A stretch of 64,000 bases of DNA from Notolepis coatsorum (GCA_963971535.1 OZ020593.1:37724787-37788786), one strand, 5' to 3'. Counted from the first letter of the stretch, positions 23,815 through 36,289 are shown. The notes: generated by a model from the letters alone, not told the origin. A program made the numbers and translations.

Positions 23815-24080
23815 GGGCTAGATCCACAAACAATGGATTGCACGGTGCTAGTTGCACCCTACTTACAATTCATTATGAAGTGAAAATGGTGGACCCTGGT
23901 GTAAACAAGACGAAAGTCTTTCTCTGGTCTGCATCCCCTTAACAATTGTGTGTATTGAGCCTTACTGTATTGTACCCATTCTGCAATCTGTTAATACAAT
24001 TTTCAATTAATCAAATTTATAATGAATTGTAAGTAGGGTGCAACTAGCACTGTGCAATCCATTCTTTGTGGATCTAGCCC
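23815..24080. mobile_element. MITE with 62-bp terminal inverted repeats
   Basis: Left end gggctagatccacaaacaat and onward matches the right end inverted for about 62 bp with two or three mismatches. The middle is occupied by a LINE tail (23884-24006). Flanking AT on both sides is compatible with a very short target duplication, but superfamily is undetermined. Confidence 0.88.
23884..24006 (+). mobile_element. (TCAA)-family LINE tail inside the MITE
   Basis: Contains gtaaacaagacgaaagtc, ctggtctgcatccccttaac and ctgcaatctgttaatac, the same 3' end as the LINEs at 11387 and 37476 (minus) and 36585 (plus). Its position between the two MITE arms shows it came later. Confidence 0.88.
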
Positions 24081-24309
24081 ATGATGGTCCTCAGAATGAT
24101 GATGATGATGATGATACAGTATGTCCCTGTGTGGTTCAATAGATTGCTGCTGTTCCTATTCAAGACCTTAGTGAATGTACACTCCCTCGCCTGCCTTCAT
24201 ACAGCTCTTTGTCCCCTTAAAAGTGCACTCAATGCCCCCCTCCCCAACACCTCTCTCCACCTGGGGCGGCCTGGCAGAGATGCCATCGTCAGCCCCTGAT
24301 GCTGACAGT

Positions 24310-25260
<951 letters not shown>

Positions 25261-25315
25261 GAGAGCATGAATAGAAAGAGAGGGAGATGGAAAGAGATGC
25301 AGGGACTCAGGGAGA

Positions 25316-25361
25316 GGGAGGGAGGGAGGGAGGGAGGGAGGGAGGGAGGGAGGGAGGGAGG
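25316..25361. repeat. (GGGA)n microsatellite
   Basis: About eleven GGGA units in a purine-rich neighbourhood. Confidence 0.95.
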
Positions 25362-25712
25362 TGGAAAGATAGGAGATGGACAAAGACATGAATGGGAAAC
25401 GGGATGGGAAATGCAGACGGGAGAGGGAGAGAAAGGGAGAGGGATGGACACTAGGATGTGGGTGTTGAATCCCAACATTAAGTGTCCTCTCACAGATATA
25501 ATGTGCACAGTCCATACATAGTTACAAACATAAATATACTGTAGTGTAAACATACACACACAGTCTGTCTGTATATGTAGTCTGTTATTCTCGGTGTGTG
25601 AGGTAACCACTAAATAACGACTGATTAATCACGATGTGATTAGGGGATGTGATGCAGAACAATAGTTGACCGTTGATAAGTGCCCTCTCTCTTGACTGGT
25701 GAAAGAGCGATG

Positions 25713-25716
<4 letters not shown>

Positions 25717-25803
<87 letters not shown>
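25717..25803. repeat. (GA)n microsatellite
   Basis: About 43 GA units ending in a G run, ten bases before the second copy of the 124-bp sequence. Confidence 0.97.
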
Positions 25804-25811
<8 letters not shown>

Positions 25812-25814
25812 ACA

Positions 25815-25938
25815 CAGATGAATGGGCAGACTGTTAAATTGAAAAGACAAAAAGAAAACTAAGGCATGCCTAGAGTGACAAGACAGGAGTGAGACAGCCA
25901 GGCTGGCACTACACTGACATGAACAATGGACATCTAAC
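25815..25938 (-). repeat. 124-bp sequence, inverted copy 2
   Basis: Reverse complement identical by eye to 20321-20444 over all 124 bases. A G run (on minus a C run) borders it as in copy 1. Confidence 0.9.
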
Positions 25939-26125
25939 CACTCCACCCCCCCACCCCCCGCACCCCCACCTCCACAGTGGCTGTCGAGAAGGGGGCACGG
26001 TCCGGTCATCACACACACACACACACATACACACAAACATGTACACACAAACACACAAAAGAGGCTGAAAACACGGCTCCCATTCATATTGTGCGCCAGC
26101 GCTACATTAACCAGTCGAATGCTGT

Positions 26126-26300
26126 TTAACCCTTTCACTACCACACTACAGACGGTTAACCATCTGTAGTGTGGTAGTGAAAGGGTTAACCTTCTGTAGT
26201 GTGGTAGTGTAAGGGTTAACCCTTTGGTGTGTGGCAGTGAAAGGGGGTTAACCTTCTGTATTGTCACATTGAAGGGGTTAACCCTTTGGTAGTGTGGCAG
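26126..26300. repeat. Diverged minisatellite A with hairpin
   Basis: Units of ctgtagtgtggtagtg and aaagggttaac relate it to the array at 1-341. At its left end 26126-26151 is the perfect 26-bp inverted complement of 26164-26189, giving a hairpin with a 12-base loop. Later units vary (ggtgtgtggcagtg, gtattgtcacattg). Confidence 0.88.
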
Positions 26301-27246
26301 TGGTTAAGTCAAACATGATTAAAAAAGGGTGCACAGGTGCAGGAAACACTTCTGTGTCTGCATGCTGATAGACACACAAGGCAATGTAACTGTTTCACAT
26401 CATCTTGTCGCTGCTGGCTTCTACCACCGCTATGAGAAGAACGCTGGTATGTTTTCAGGAACTTGGAGGGTTGTGTAATTCAAATCAAATCAAATCAAGT
26501 AAGGCCCGACAACACACGTTAATGTCCCCATGGGCTGGACACGTCTTCATTAAACAAGTCAAGAAGAAACATCACAATAAATCAAGAACAAACCAAAAAA
26601 CACCATGAAATCCAAAATAAAATGTAAAATGAATAAATGCAACACTCCCAGACATACCTCACGCGAAGATAAGGAAAAACTCACAAAAAACCTAGCAATA
26701 GGAAAAAAGCACCACAGGCAATGTGGAGGGGAGAAACCTTAGAAGGGCCGTTCAAGGGGGGATCTCCCTTCTTAGATGTCGGTGATAGTAGTGTTGCTAT
26801 GGATGATCAATGGGTGGAGAATAAAACAGGCAAAATAGTTGGTATGTATGTGCATATACGTGTAATAAAACACAAATATGTACATGCAATAGCAACTGGG
26901 GTACATAAGAACATGTTTGAAAGATTTAAATAGAATAGAGCTAAGAACAGCAACAACAAAAGAAAAAGCATAGGGAAATGAGCACTAGTATGAAAATAGG
27001 ATAACGGCTAAATGTCAAGGCTCGGAGCTCAAAATATCAGTCATATTCCGTTTGCACATGAATATGTATTCCGTGCAATTCCGTATTCCGTAATTGATGC
27101 TTTCACTTGATGCTGCAGTACTGCCGTGTACCGTTGAGCACTTAACCCATACAAGCTCTTAACAGCTACCGCTTTACAGATTGTGCCCGGGTGGGTCGAG
27201 GGAGGTTCCTCACCATGGCCCACCTAATGCCGTTTCATCATCCACA
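26301..27246. other. No gene; dispersed-repeat fragment
   Basis: 26465-26800 (a caaat run, gataaggaaaaactcac, gagaaaccttagaaggg, gggggatctcccttc) resembles a common dispersed fish repeat whose exact name I cannot give. The rest shows nothing I can support. Confidence 0.45.
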
Positions 27247-27679
27247 GCGTGTCTGAGTCTGTGACTGTTTCTCATTCTTTATCGCTGAGTCTGTGTGACT
27301 GTTTCTCATTCTTTATCACTGAGTCTGTGTGACTGTTTCTCATTCTTTATCTCTGAGTCTGTGTGACTGTTTCTCATTCTTTATCGCTGAGTCTGTGTGA
27401 CTGTTTCTCATTCTTTATCTCTGAGTCTGTGTGACTGTTTCTCATTCTTTATCTCTGAGTCTGTGTGACTGTTTCTCATTCTTTATCGCTGAGTCTGTGT
27501 GACTGTTTCTCATTCTTTATCTCTGAGTCTGTGTGACTGTTTCTCATTCTTTATCTCTGAGTTTGTGTGACTGTTTCTCATTCTTTATCTCTGAATCTGT
27601 GTGACTGTTTCTCATTCTTTATCTCTGAGTCTGTGTGACTGTTTCTCTCTTTATCTCTGAGTTTGTGTGACTGTTTCTA
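27247..27679. repeat. 34-bp minisatellite
   Basis: About twelve tandem units of ctgagtctgtgtgactg followed by tttctcattctttatc, very uniform apart from a c/t variant in the last base and a truncated late unit. Confidence 0.97.
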
Positions 27680-28490
27680 ATTATCAGTCTCCTTGTTTCA
27701 ATATGCTTTTGCAGTGTATTTGTTACATTTGCATTTCAAAGCCTGCACCCCACCAGTATCAAACAAGACCAGGCCACACACACACACACACACACACGCA
27801 CACACACACACACGGTTGGTCTGTTTATGCAGAGATAAGATTGCAGTTAATCCGTCTTCTGTAACCATTTGCCATTAGGAAGTGCACCCATTTTAAGAAA
27901 GAAGTTTCCAAACTGCTGCATACAGGGTTTCAGGTTTTCCATCTGGGGCGAGAGCCAATTCATTCCGTTTGATCAAAGCGCGAACAAAGAGCAGGACTCC
28001 ATGGAAGCGAGGCGATGTGTCCTTTTGCTTCTCTACTGAATTTCCCAAACCTTTTTAACTGGATTCTTATATAATGTCTCAAAAGAAATCATCCTCCTTC
28101 TGGCATCGGCTGCCAAAAAAACGAAATAGATGGATGCTTTCTCTGTGAATCCTATCAGGGAGTGGAAGAGTGTCATTATTAAAATGCACAGTTGCTATAA
28201 AGTAAATTAATAGGACGGAAAACAGACACAGTGACCTCAGATGGCTGGCTAAGCAGAAAAAACAGTTAATTTGAACCCCTTCGTATGGAAGTTGAGTCAA
28301 GTTTATTTGTACAGCCTGTTATCACAGTTGCATGTCTCAGCTGGTCTCATGGGCCCACATCACAATGGAACAACAGCCCCTGACCTTAACCCTCAATGAA
28401 GATAAGGAAAAGGGAATGCGATAACAGAAAGTTAAATATCTCGTGAATGGCAGCTCCATCAGACCAAGTTCTGTTCTAGTGTTTCCCATA
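27680..28490. other. No gene; short CA run and repeat debris
   Basis: CA repeat at 27775-27813. Around 28290-28400 gtcaagtttatttgtacag and gataaggaaaag look like minus-strand debris of the dispersed repeat also seen near 26670. Confidence 0.45.
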
Positions 28491-28530
28491 GGCTCTACTT
28501 GGTAGATTAAGCCCCACCCAGGTAAATTAA

Positions 28531-28589
28531 GATAAGATAAGATAAGATAAAATATTCCTTTATTGATCCCCTTGGGGAAATTCAGGCAA
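28531..28589 (-). mobile_element. LINE 3' tail, (TTATC)n
   Basis: On plus gataagataagataagat then tcctttattgatcccc and ggggaaattcag. Inverted, this is a fish LINE 3' end with a ttatc tail. Only the last 60 bases are present. Confidence 0.7.
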
Positions 28590-28712
28590 GACCCGCCAAG
28601 GTAGATTAAGGGCCCTTTCTCACTCACCCTATTCGTTTCTATTCCGTTCCGTTCTGGCCCGTTCCGAGATCTGATGCGAACTCCCCCCCCCTCTCCCCCC
28701 TCTAGTTTGCGT

Positions 28713-28885
28713 GTGTAACAGAGGCAACTCGCCCCTGCCACGAATTCGACCATGCCTTGAGTGGGAGTCGAACCCCAGGCGTCCGCACTGCGGGCGACAT
28801 CACAAACCGCTGCGCCAAGAAAGGAATTCCCTTCTAAGCGCTGAGTTTGGATGCCTCTGGGGAGTGAGTTTTACACCCGTTACAC
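28713..28885 (-). mobile_element. tRNA-like 173-bp unit, copy 1
   Basis: On the minus strand cttggcgcagcggtttg (box A-like) and ggggttcgactcccac (box B-like) have Pol III promoter spacing. Its ends read gtgtaac and gttacac, so it also looks like a small inverted-end element. Could be a tRNA-derived SINE or a MITE with tRNA homology. Confidence 0.65.
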
Positions 28886-28935
28886 TCACCCCCCCTAAAC
28901 TCACACCACCCAAGGCATCCGGGTCTACGGCACCA

Positions 28936-29108
28936 GTGTAACAGAGGCAACTCGCCCCTGCCACGAATTCGACCATGCCTTGAGTGGGAGTCGAACCCCA
29001 GGCGTCCGCACTGCGGGCGACATCACAAACCGCTGCGCCAAGAAAGGAATTCCCTTCTAAGCGCTGAGTTTGGATGCCTCTGGGGAGTGAGTTTTACACC
29101 CGTTACAC
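28936..29108 (-). mobile_element. tRNA-like 173-bp unit, copy 2
   Basis: Identical by eye to copy 1, 223 bp downstream in the same orientation. The 50-bp spacer contains taaactcacaccacccaagg, an approximate inverted copy of the unit's own right end. Confidence 0.65.
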
Positions 29109-30430
29109 GTACACACTGCAGTCTTGTTTCGTTCCGGGTTCTGTTTACGGTTTGCCTTTTGAGCGTTTACGCTTGCCGTAGGCGATGATGACACGTTCGA
29201 AAATGTAAACACAGGAAGTGTTAACATGGCACTGGAGACTGGATGCTGATATAAAATGAATAAATAAGCAATAAATATGAAGTTATATTTGAACCGCTGT
29301 TGTCAAGCCTTGTCAATATAACCCACCCCATTTTATCATGAATGGATGGTGTTGTAGAGTTCGCTTTTGAGCGTTTCCCAGGGCTAACGCTAAGCTAACG
29401 GTTAACGCTAGTTAGCTTAGCCTAGTCTAGTATAGCCTGTAGCACTTTTTCTTTTCAGCAAAGAACGTGCAATAAACAAAACGGATACATTCACTGTGTG
29501 TTCTGCCTCTTTTCTCACGAATGGAACTCTGTTGTAGAGTCCGCTTTTGAGCGTTTTGCAGGGTTAACGTTAACGCTAAGCTAACAGCTAACGCTAGTTA
29601 GCTTAGCCTGTCCAGCAGCTAACATTATCCCATCGTTCGTGGCAATTATATTACATGTCATTGATCTACTGGTCGACCACGGCCGACTGGTTGGGCACCA
29701 CTGGTCTAATAGAAATAAATGCATTCAAACAAGAAACGAATGTATAGAAAATAGCATGGCAAACAAAAATTGCCAGGCCTAATGCGAGCCAGGGAAGTGC
29801 TGTGCGTTTGTAACGTGGCTTCATGTTTTCATCCACTTGTTTTTGGTTGAGGTCTGAACTCTCAAATTGCCCATAAATATCGTTTTTGTGGGTATTCTCC
29901 AGTTGTTGCTGTGTGGTGTTTATCTGCCCAAAATTCAAGCAAGCATGACAGTAACGACGTTGTGTGTGTCACGCTCCCCGCACCCGCACGGCCCGATTCC
30001 GAGACCACCTAATCCAACTGATCCCGTTCAGCGGGGGGTAAAACAAATCAGCGCCGTTTCGCATCCCAAAAGGGGTGAGTGAGAACACTCCCCCCCATTC
30101 CCGGGAGCAGTGATTCGATCCCCAAACGTGAGTGAGAAAGGCCCCTAAGACCCGCCCAGGTAGATTAAGACCTGCCAAGGTAGATGAAGACCCACCCAGG
30201 TAGATTAACGGGGGTGAGAAGGGTTGGGGGTGGTGTATGTGACAAGTGATTAGTGGGCGAGGGGGAGAGGGGACTGAGGTAGTGTTGACTCATCTCACTC
30301 CTTTTTGGAAAAATGCCTAAACATACCATTACATAAAGATGTGTAAAACAAAATTTGTTTGTGATATTGTTATCGACTTTGGACACATTCTGGGTAAGAC
30401 TTCAGGCTATGGCCCTAATAACAGTAAAAA

Positions 30431-31055
30431 ATGGCGCCGCAACGAACGGCTGCCTCTCTGATCGCTCCGTCGAGACTGTGCTTTCTTTTGTTAATTTTTA
30501 TAGTATTAAGAGTTTTATTTGCACCTACTGTTGGTGCATTATATGTGTATGACCGTCAGTCAATCATTGACATTGGATTAAAGAAAACTTACCGATTGGA
30601 TTGCTGTCTGGATCGGATTGCTGAACAACAACAATGGCCAGCGGAGATCCTTTGTTGTGGCCGTGGCCAAAGCCAGGAGACGCCGCGACGACGAGGGAAG
30701 AAAGCCGGGGTCCGGAACAGACTGAGGTCCAAACGACACAGAACCACATTGCCCAGCATATTGTTGGCCAATGTGCAATCGATAGGAAATAAACTGGACA
30801 ACATCAGAGCACGGATCCAATTCCAGAGGGACATTCGGGATTGTAACGTCCTCTGTTTCACAGAAACTTGGCTGAGTCCAGATGTCCCGAATCACGCAAT
30901 AGAACCGGCAGACCACTTCTTCGTTCTCCGCAAGGACCGGACGGCAGAAGAGTCACTAAAGAAGAAAGGAGGCGGCATTGCCTTCATGATAAACAAGGAG
31001 TGGTGCGATTTAGGCAACGCAAAGGAACTGTCTAACCACTGCTCCCCAGACCTGG
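30431..31055 (+). pseudogene. LINE endonuclease, N-terminal part
   Basis: Starts MAPQRTAASLIAPSRL with a hydrophobic stretch (residues ~14-33), then a basic linker, then endonuclease motifs ILLANVQSIGNKLDNIRARI, LCFTETWLSP and GGGIAFMIN. The frame runs into a DNA transposon after CSPDL. Family logic: the E of ETW is a metal-binding residue of the AP endonuclease. Function is lost by the insertion. Confidence 0.88.
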
Positions 31056-32518
31056 GCCCTCATTCATCAACGTGTCTTACACACAGATATGTGCTTAACC
31101 TGTGCGTACGACCATTTCTAAGCAAAGAGTGGGATTCATCAATTTCAACTTGAACTTGACTTCGTGCTTATGTGTACGCACAGCTCGGAGCACACTTAGC
31201 TGACGCCCAGTGGTAGAATATATTATTACAACAAGGAAATGAGCTTCTGTGCATTAGTTTCAACACTGGCATGTTCTGTATGAACCGTGATTCATTATAG
31301 TTCATTGTAAAATAGCAACAGTAGTGTAATTATGGTCAAAACCCTATAAATAGCATTTGGAATAATAGATCTTTCTCTCAGAATGAATGCAGCATGGTTT
31401 ATATAGCATTATCGGAATATACGGGGTGTACTGACTGACTGCGCTCCGCGTAGCTCAACTCGTTATTATTTTGCGCACAGACCGCAGAAACACGGGAACG
31501 TTTTGATTATATTTAAAAGGCTTTACGTTAAACGAAACAAGTGGAATTTCGAAGCTGTAAGCAGAATACAAGTCATATGAACACCCACGATATAGTGTTC
31601 TTCCCCCTTTTTACTGTATAAGAAAGAATAAAAAACGCATTGCAATGACACCAGATAGTGGACAGACTATGTAAATATGATGATGGGATTCAAGTTCGCG
31701 TTTTTGTTGATCATAGGCATGCTGTCAGAGTATGATATCTTAATCAAACATTCTAGAACATTTGTCTCACAGATCATGTCATAATAGAACATAGGCTATG
31801 GCATGGTCCATCGTGTAGACTGTTATTACTGTACCGGTACCACCCATTGTGACAACAGCCTTGTGAGTCCCGCACACAAACATGATGGAATTCAAGTTCA
31901 TGTATTGAAAGGCAGGCTACATCATACATGCAGTGAGATTCATTGTTCTTGTATATGCTCTCGTATTATTGTTTATATAGGCTACCCAATACTGACATCA
32001 AAATAGATTGTAGTATGCCTCTAGAAATCATATGCAGCAGGTAGAAAATTGACGGAAGATCCATCGCGATTTGGAATAAAATTGAGGAGAACTTTAATCC
32101 CTGGGTATTAATCAAACAACACGGGAAAAGGCAGTCATATTCCAGCACGGTCTTTATTAGTGTTTGCGCTGCCCAGGCAGCAATGGTTAATAGATATCAT
32201 ATCCGACATCACCGTAAGTGTACACGTCTGTCAGCCTGTCTCATAACACGCTTCCCTCGGCTTAGTCCATTTTTCCACATTTCATGGGGGTATTCCATTA
32301 CCGTATATGGTTAATCGGGGCGGTTCTGGTATGCAAATACTTAAAACAGTGCACGAGCTCAAACGTAGGATCAAAGTCATATTCATCATGACAGGTGTGC
32401 GTAGAACCTGCGTACGCACGTGTGGTGAATCCAGTTTTTTCTGTGCGTGCACTGATTCTACATTCTGTGCTTACGTGTGGAAATAGAACATTTTCTACGC
32501 CACGTTTATGAATGAGGA
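31056..32518. mobile_element. DNA transposon with GCCCTCATTCAT ends
   Basis: Flanked by acctgg (31050-31055 and 32519-32524), a 6-bp target duplication supported by the uninterrupted reading PDLEFI expected in the LINE. Ends ccctcattcatcaacgtg and, inverted, cctcattcataaacgtgg match. The interior has no transposase. The element at 38382-40059 has similar ends. Superfamily unresolved. Confidence 0.8.
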
Positions 32519-32524
32519 ACCTGG

Positions 32525-33402
32525 AGTTTATCACGATAAAATGTCGACCCTTCTTCCTCCCAAGAGAGTTAGCGTCCATCATCCTCATCGGAGTGTACAT
32601 TCCACCACACGCGAACACTGGGGTCGCACTTTCAAAACTTCACGACGAGGTAAACAAACAACAGATAGCTAGCGTTGACGCTGCCATTGTGGTTCTGGGT
32701 GATTTCAACAGCGCGCGTCTTAAAAAGGTGTTGCCGAATTTCTATCAGCATGTGACCTGTCCCACCAGAGGCGAGAACATATTAGACCATGTATACTCGC
32801 AATTTAAGAATGGGTATAAGTCACAGGCTCTTAGTCCATTCGGTAAGTCTGATCACGCCGCCATATTCCTTTTGCCAAAGTATAAACAAAGTCTCAAGCG
32901 AACGCCGGTGGTCTCGCGAGAGGTTAAGCGTTGGGCCGTGACGTCAGAGGAGTCACTCCAAGCTGCACTTGAATGCACAGACTGGAGTGTATTCCGTGAT
33001 AACACAGCCAATATTAACGAATACACTGAAACGGTGCTTGACTATGTCTGTACTCTGGTAGAAGAAACAATCCCCTCCACCACAATTAAAATCTACCCAA
33101 ATCAAAAGCCCTGGGTAGACAAATCCGTCCGTGAGGCTCTGAAAGTGCGCACATCAGCATACAACACCGGGCTGGAGACAGGCAACATGGAAGAACACAA
33201 GATGGCAAGATACAACGTCAGGAGAGCAGTAATAGAGGCAAAACGGCGTTACAGGGATAAAGTTGAACTTCAGTTTGAACAGGCTGACTCTAGAGGCATG
33301 TGGCAGGGCCTCAGAACAATGACAGATTACAAAGGCACCTCCCTCAAACTGAACAGTGACATCTCCTTAGCAAATGATCTCAATTCCTTCTATGCGAGGT
33401 GA
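32525..33402 (+). pseudogene. LINE endonuclease C-terminal part and linker
   Basis: Continues the endonuclease: FITIKCRPFFLPRELASIIL, GVYIPPHANT, VVLGDFNSARL, ILDHVYSQF and FGKSDHAAIFLL. GDFN and SDH are catalytic-motif matches of AP-like endonucleases. The linker to RT ends at a TGA after SFYAR. The RT frame downstream is in the same phase, so this is a single nonsense change. A G run near 33434 follows. Confidence 0.9.
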
Positions 33403-33462
33403 ATAAAAACACCAGCCTACAAACCACGGCAATGGGGGGGGGGGTCTGCTGATGGAGACTCA

Positions 33463-34857
33463 GTGTTCAGGGTAACAGAGCATGAGGTGAGACGGATCTT
33501 TAAAAAAGTGAATATCAGGAAGGCAGCAGGACCGGACGGCATCCCCGGCCGCGTCCTAAAAGTCTGTGCCGACCAACTGGCCCCAGTATTCACTGACATC
33601 TTCAACCTGTCCTTGGAACAGGCTGTCATCCCCACCTGTCTGAAGAAGTCCACCATCATCCCTGTACCCAAAAAATCTACGCCCGCTTGCCTCAACGACT
33701 ACCGCCCTGTAGCCCTCACCTCCATAGCCATGAAGTGCTTTGAGAAGCTAGTGAAGGGCTACATCTGTTCCTCCCTCCCCATCAACCTGGACCCTCTGCA
33801 ATTTGCATATCGCCCCAACAGGTCCACGGAGGACGCCATAGCCCATGTGCTGCACACAGCAGCATCACACCTGGACAAGAGGCAGGGGAACTATGTGAGA
33901 ATGCTGTTCATCGACTACAGCTCAGCATTCAATACCATAGTCCCTTCCAAACTCATAGCCAAGCTCAGGGACCTGGGCTTGAACTATGACCTCTGCCAGT
34001 GGGTCTTGGACTTCCTGACGGGCAGACCCCAGGTGGTAAGAGCAGGCAACTGCACCTCCTCATCCATCACGCTCAACATAGGGGCCCCCCAGGGCTGTGT
34101 TCTGAGCCCCCTCCTCTACTCCCTGTACACATATGACTGCGTAGCACAGTGGAACAACAACACCATCATCAAATTTGCTGATGACACAGTAGTGGTGGGC
34201 CTAATCTCTGCCAACGACGAAAGGGCCTACCTGGAAGAGGTAGAGAACCTGTCACAGTGGTGTCAGGAGAACTGCCTCTCCCTGAACGTCAGCAAAACAA
34301 AAGAGATGATTGTGGACTTCAGGAGGTCGGGGGTCAAGGACTACAGCCCCCTCAGCATCGACGGGGCACCGGTTGAGAGAGTGAACAGTTTCAAGTACCT
34401 CGGAGCCCACATATCCGAGGATTTGACATGGACCACACACATTGACAGTGTTGTGAAGAAGGCACGACAACGCCTCTACTTCCTCAGGCGCCTAAGGAAG
34501 TTCCAAGTCAGTCAGAAGATCCTTAGGAACTTCTACTCATGTACAATAGAGAGCATCCTGACTGGCAACATCACCTCCTGGTTTGGGAATAGCACTGCAC
34601 AAGACCGTAGCAGACTACAAAGAGTGACACGTTCAGCCGAATGCACAATTGGAGGGGGGCTTCCCACCCTCCAGAACATTTACAACAAGCGGTGCAAGGG
34701 GAAGGCTAAGAGAATTATTAAGGACTCGAGCCACCCGAACAACTGCCTCTTTGAACTGCTGCGGTCAGGCAAGCGATACCGGAGTCTTAAGGCGAGCACA
34801 GAAAGACTCAGAAGAAGCTTCTATCCCCAGGCCATCAGGCTGCTAAACGAACAATAA
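33463..34857 (+). CDS. LINE reverse transcriptase open frame (464 codons)
   Basis: RNA-dependent DNA polymerase domain of the LINE, which would copy its own RNA onto nicked chromosomal DNA. Motifs in order: [16 protein letters not shown] (~20-35), [19 protein letters not shown] (~76-94), [15 protein letters not shown] (~112-126), [19 protein letters not shown] (~146-164), [17 protein letters not shown] (~207-223), FADDTVVVG (~238-246), and the C-terminal [12 protein letters not shown]. The catalytic aspartates of FIDYS and FADD are intact. The ATG at 33463 is not the native start, because the family makes one EN-RT polyprotein and the upstream frame is cut by a stop. Confidence 0.9.
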   Translation: MFRVTEHEVRRIFKKVNIRKAAGPDGIPGRVLKVCADQLAPVFTDIFNLSLEQAVIPTCLKKSTIIPVPKKSTPACLNDYRPVALTSIAMKCFEKLVKGYICSSLPINLDPLQFAYRPNRSTEDAIAHVLHTAASHLDKRQGNYVRMLFIDYSSAFNTIVPSKLIAKLRDLGLNYDLCQWVLDFLTGRPQVVRAGNCTSSSITLNIGAPQGCVLSPLLYSLYTYDCVAQWNNNTIIKFADDTVVVGLISANDERAYLEEVENLSQWCQENCLSLNVSKTKEMIVDFRRSGVKDYSPLSIDGAPVERVNSFKYLGAHISEDLTWTTHIDSVVKKARQRLYFLRRLRKFQVSQKILRNFYSCTIESILTGNITSWFGNSTAQDRSRLQRVTRSAECTIGGGLPTLQNIYNKRCKGKAKRIIKDSSHPNNCLFELLRSGKRYRSLKASTERLRRSFYPQAIRLLNEQ

Positions 34858-35452
34858 ACACTATGCAACAACCATCAAATGCACACAGCACACACACCCA
34901 CACGCACACACTCACTTAAACAAACAACACACTGCAGCACCCACTCTCCACACTTTAGATCACACAAACACACTTTATATTTATTGATAAAGGATTTGCA
35001 CTACAACTCGTACACCTACTGTAAATTGTACCTAAATTGCACCTCATCCTATTTCTTGCACTATAGTATTGTATATTAGTACACTACACAGTATTGTATA
35101 TTATATGGTAACTCAGTTACGTCTATTCTGCATCGAACATTGTACATATGTCTATACTGAACACTGTGACCTAATTTTTTTACTTCTAATTTACATGCTA
35201 TACTATGTTATTTTATTTCATACTTATCTTGTCTTGCACAGTCTCTGGAGCGTAACAGTAAGAAGCATTTTGTATAAAAGTATTCTGTACTTCTGTATGA
35301 CAACTATTAAAGAAACTTGAAACTTGAAAACTTGAACTAATAACTATAGAGTAGATAGATCTGCAGGCATCTGTTTGCAAAATAATTCAGAAGAAAAAAA
35401 AATGATTTTATTTCAGTGTGTTCAAACCTCTGTAACTCTATGGCAATAGCAC

Positions 35453-35690
35453 TCGCAATTTTGCGATATTGCCTCGCAAAATACTTCTCAACCTGTGGGA
35501 CACACTGTGTTCTTCACAGTTTGGGGGACAAGCTCTCCTCAGACATTAGAGACTCAGAGACCAATCCTGCCTCAAGACCCATCTCCTCTCCGTGTGTGTC
35601 TGTGTGGTTTGTTTGTTGTTTGTCTCACTACTCCCACCCCTTAGTGTCACGCGACTTTGAGGTCTAGAAAAGCGCTATATAAATCTAATT
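35453..35690 (+). mobile_element. Diverged L2-like 3' end
   Basis: GDKLSSDIRDSE resembles the LINE C-terminal WNSLPxxIRDS motif, followed by a 3' end with ctagaaaagcgctatataaa, the L2 tail signature seen at 12887 and 39875. Confidence 0.6.
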
Positions 35691-36289
35691 TATTGAATTA
35701 TGAAATAATTTCAGAATATGAAATGTGCATGCATGCATACATAGCCTGAAATGCTCTATGTATAGAGTCTAGTTACTTTTATCTGCTCCTATCAACAGGG
35801 AATTTCCAACAATTATTATGCTCGTTAAATTTTGAGGAGAAAGGAGAGGTGAGCTTGGTTATCAAAAGGAGAGAGATTGGAACCATAATTGGTGCACAGG
35901 AGGCATTGAACCATGACTCAACAAACAAATAACTCCAGTCGCCCCTATGAGAACCACGGATAGACCAGAATGAACTATAGAAAATAAGAGAGAGGAAAAG
36001 AGATGAGGCTATAGGGGAGGAAAGAGAGAGGAAGAGAGATGAGGCTATATGGGGAAGAAAGAGAGGAAGATAGATGGGGCTATAGGGGAAGAAAGAGAGA
36101 GGACGAGAGGTGAGGCTATAGGGGAAGAAAGGGAGAGGAAGAGAGATGAGGCTATAGGGGAAGAAAGAGAGAGGAAGAGAGATGGGGCTATAGGGGAATA
36201 AAGAGAGAGGAAGAGAGATGAGGCTATAGGGGAATAAAGAGAGAGGACGAGAGGTGAGGGGAGGAAAGAGAGAGGAAGAGAGATGAGGC

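Larger units (their letters stand above)
28610..30145. mobile_element. PIF-Harbinger-type non-autonomous element
   Basis: Ends gggccctttctcactcac and, inverted, ggggcctttctcactcac are flanked by the trinucleotide TAA on both sides (28607-28609, 30146-30148), the hallmark of PIF-Harbinger insertion. The 1.5-kb interior has no transposase. It contains two identical 173-bp tRNA-like units and a partly duplicated block with gtagagt and cgcttttgagcgttt (29356-29600). Confidence 0.85.
28491..30208. repeat. 20-bp minisatellite split by two insertions
   Basis: Units such as gacccgccaaggtagattaa occur at 28491-28530, 28590-28609 and 30146-30208. A LINE tail separates the first group and the Harbinger-type element separates the second, showing the minisatellite existed first. 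Confidence 0.85.
30423..35336 (+). mobile_element. Near-complete Rex1/CR1-like LINE
   Basis: Bounded by the 8-bp target duplication ctaataac (30415-30422 and 35337-35344). It encodes an AP-type endonuclease followed by RT with no separate ORF1 visible, then a 3' untranslated region and a short acttgaa tail. The first ATG is at 30431, a few bases from the 5' edge, so the copy may be close to full length. A 1.46-kb DNA element (31056-32518) interrupts the endonuclease. Apart from that, the only obvious lesion is a TGA at 33400-33402. The young copy at 383-1678 is a sister. Confidence 0.92.

Noticed and set aside
27247-27679. CRISPR-like array
   Set aside because: Units are directly tandem without unique spacers; the sequence is vertebrate.
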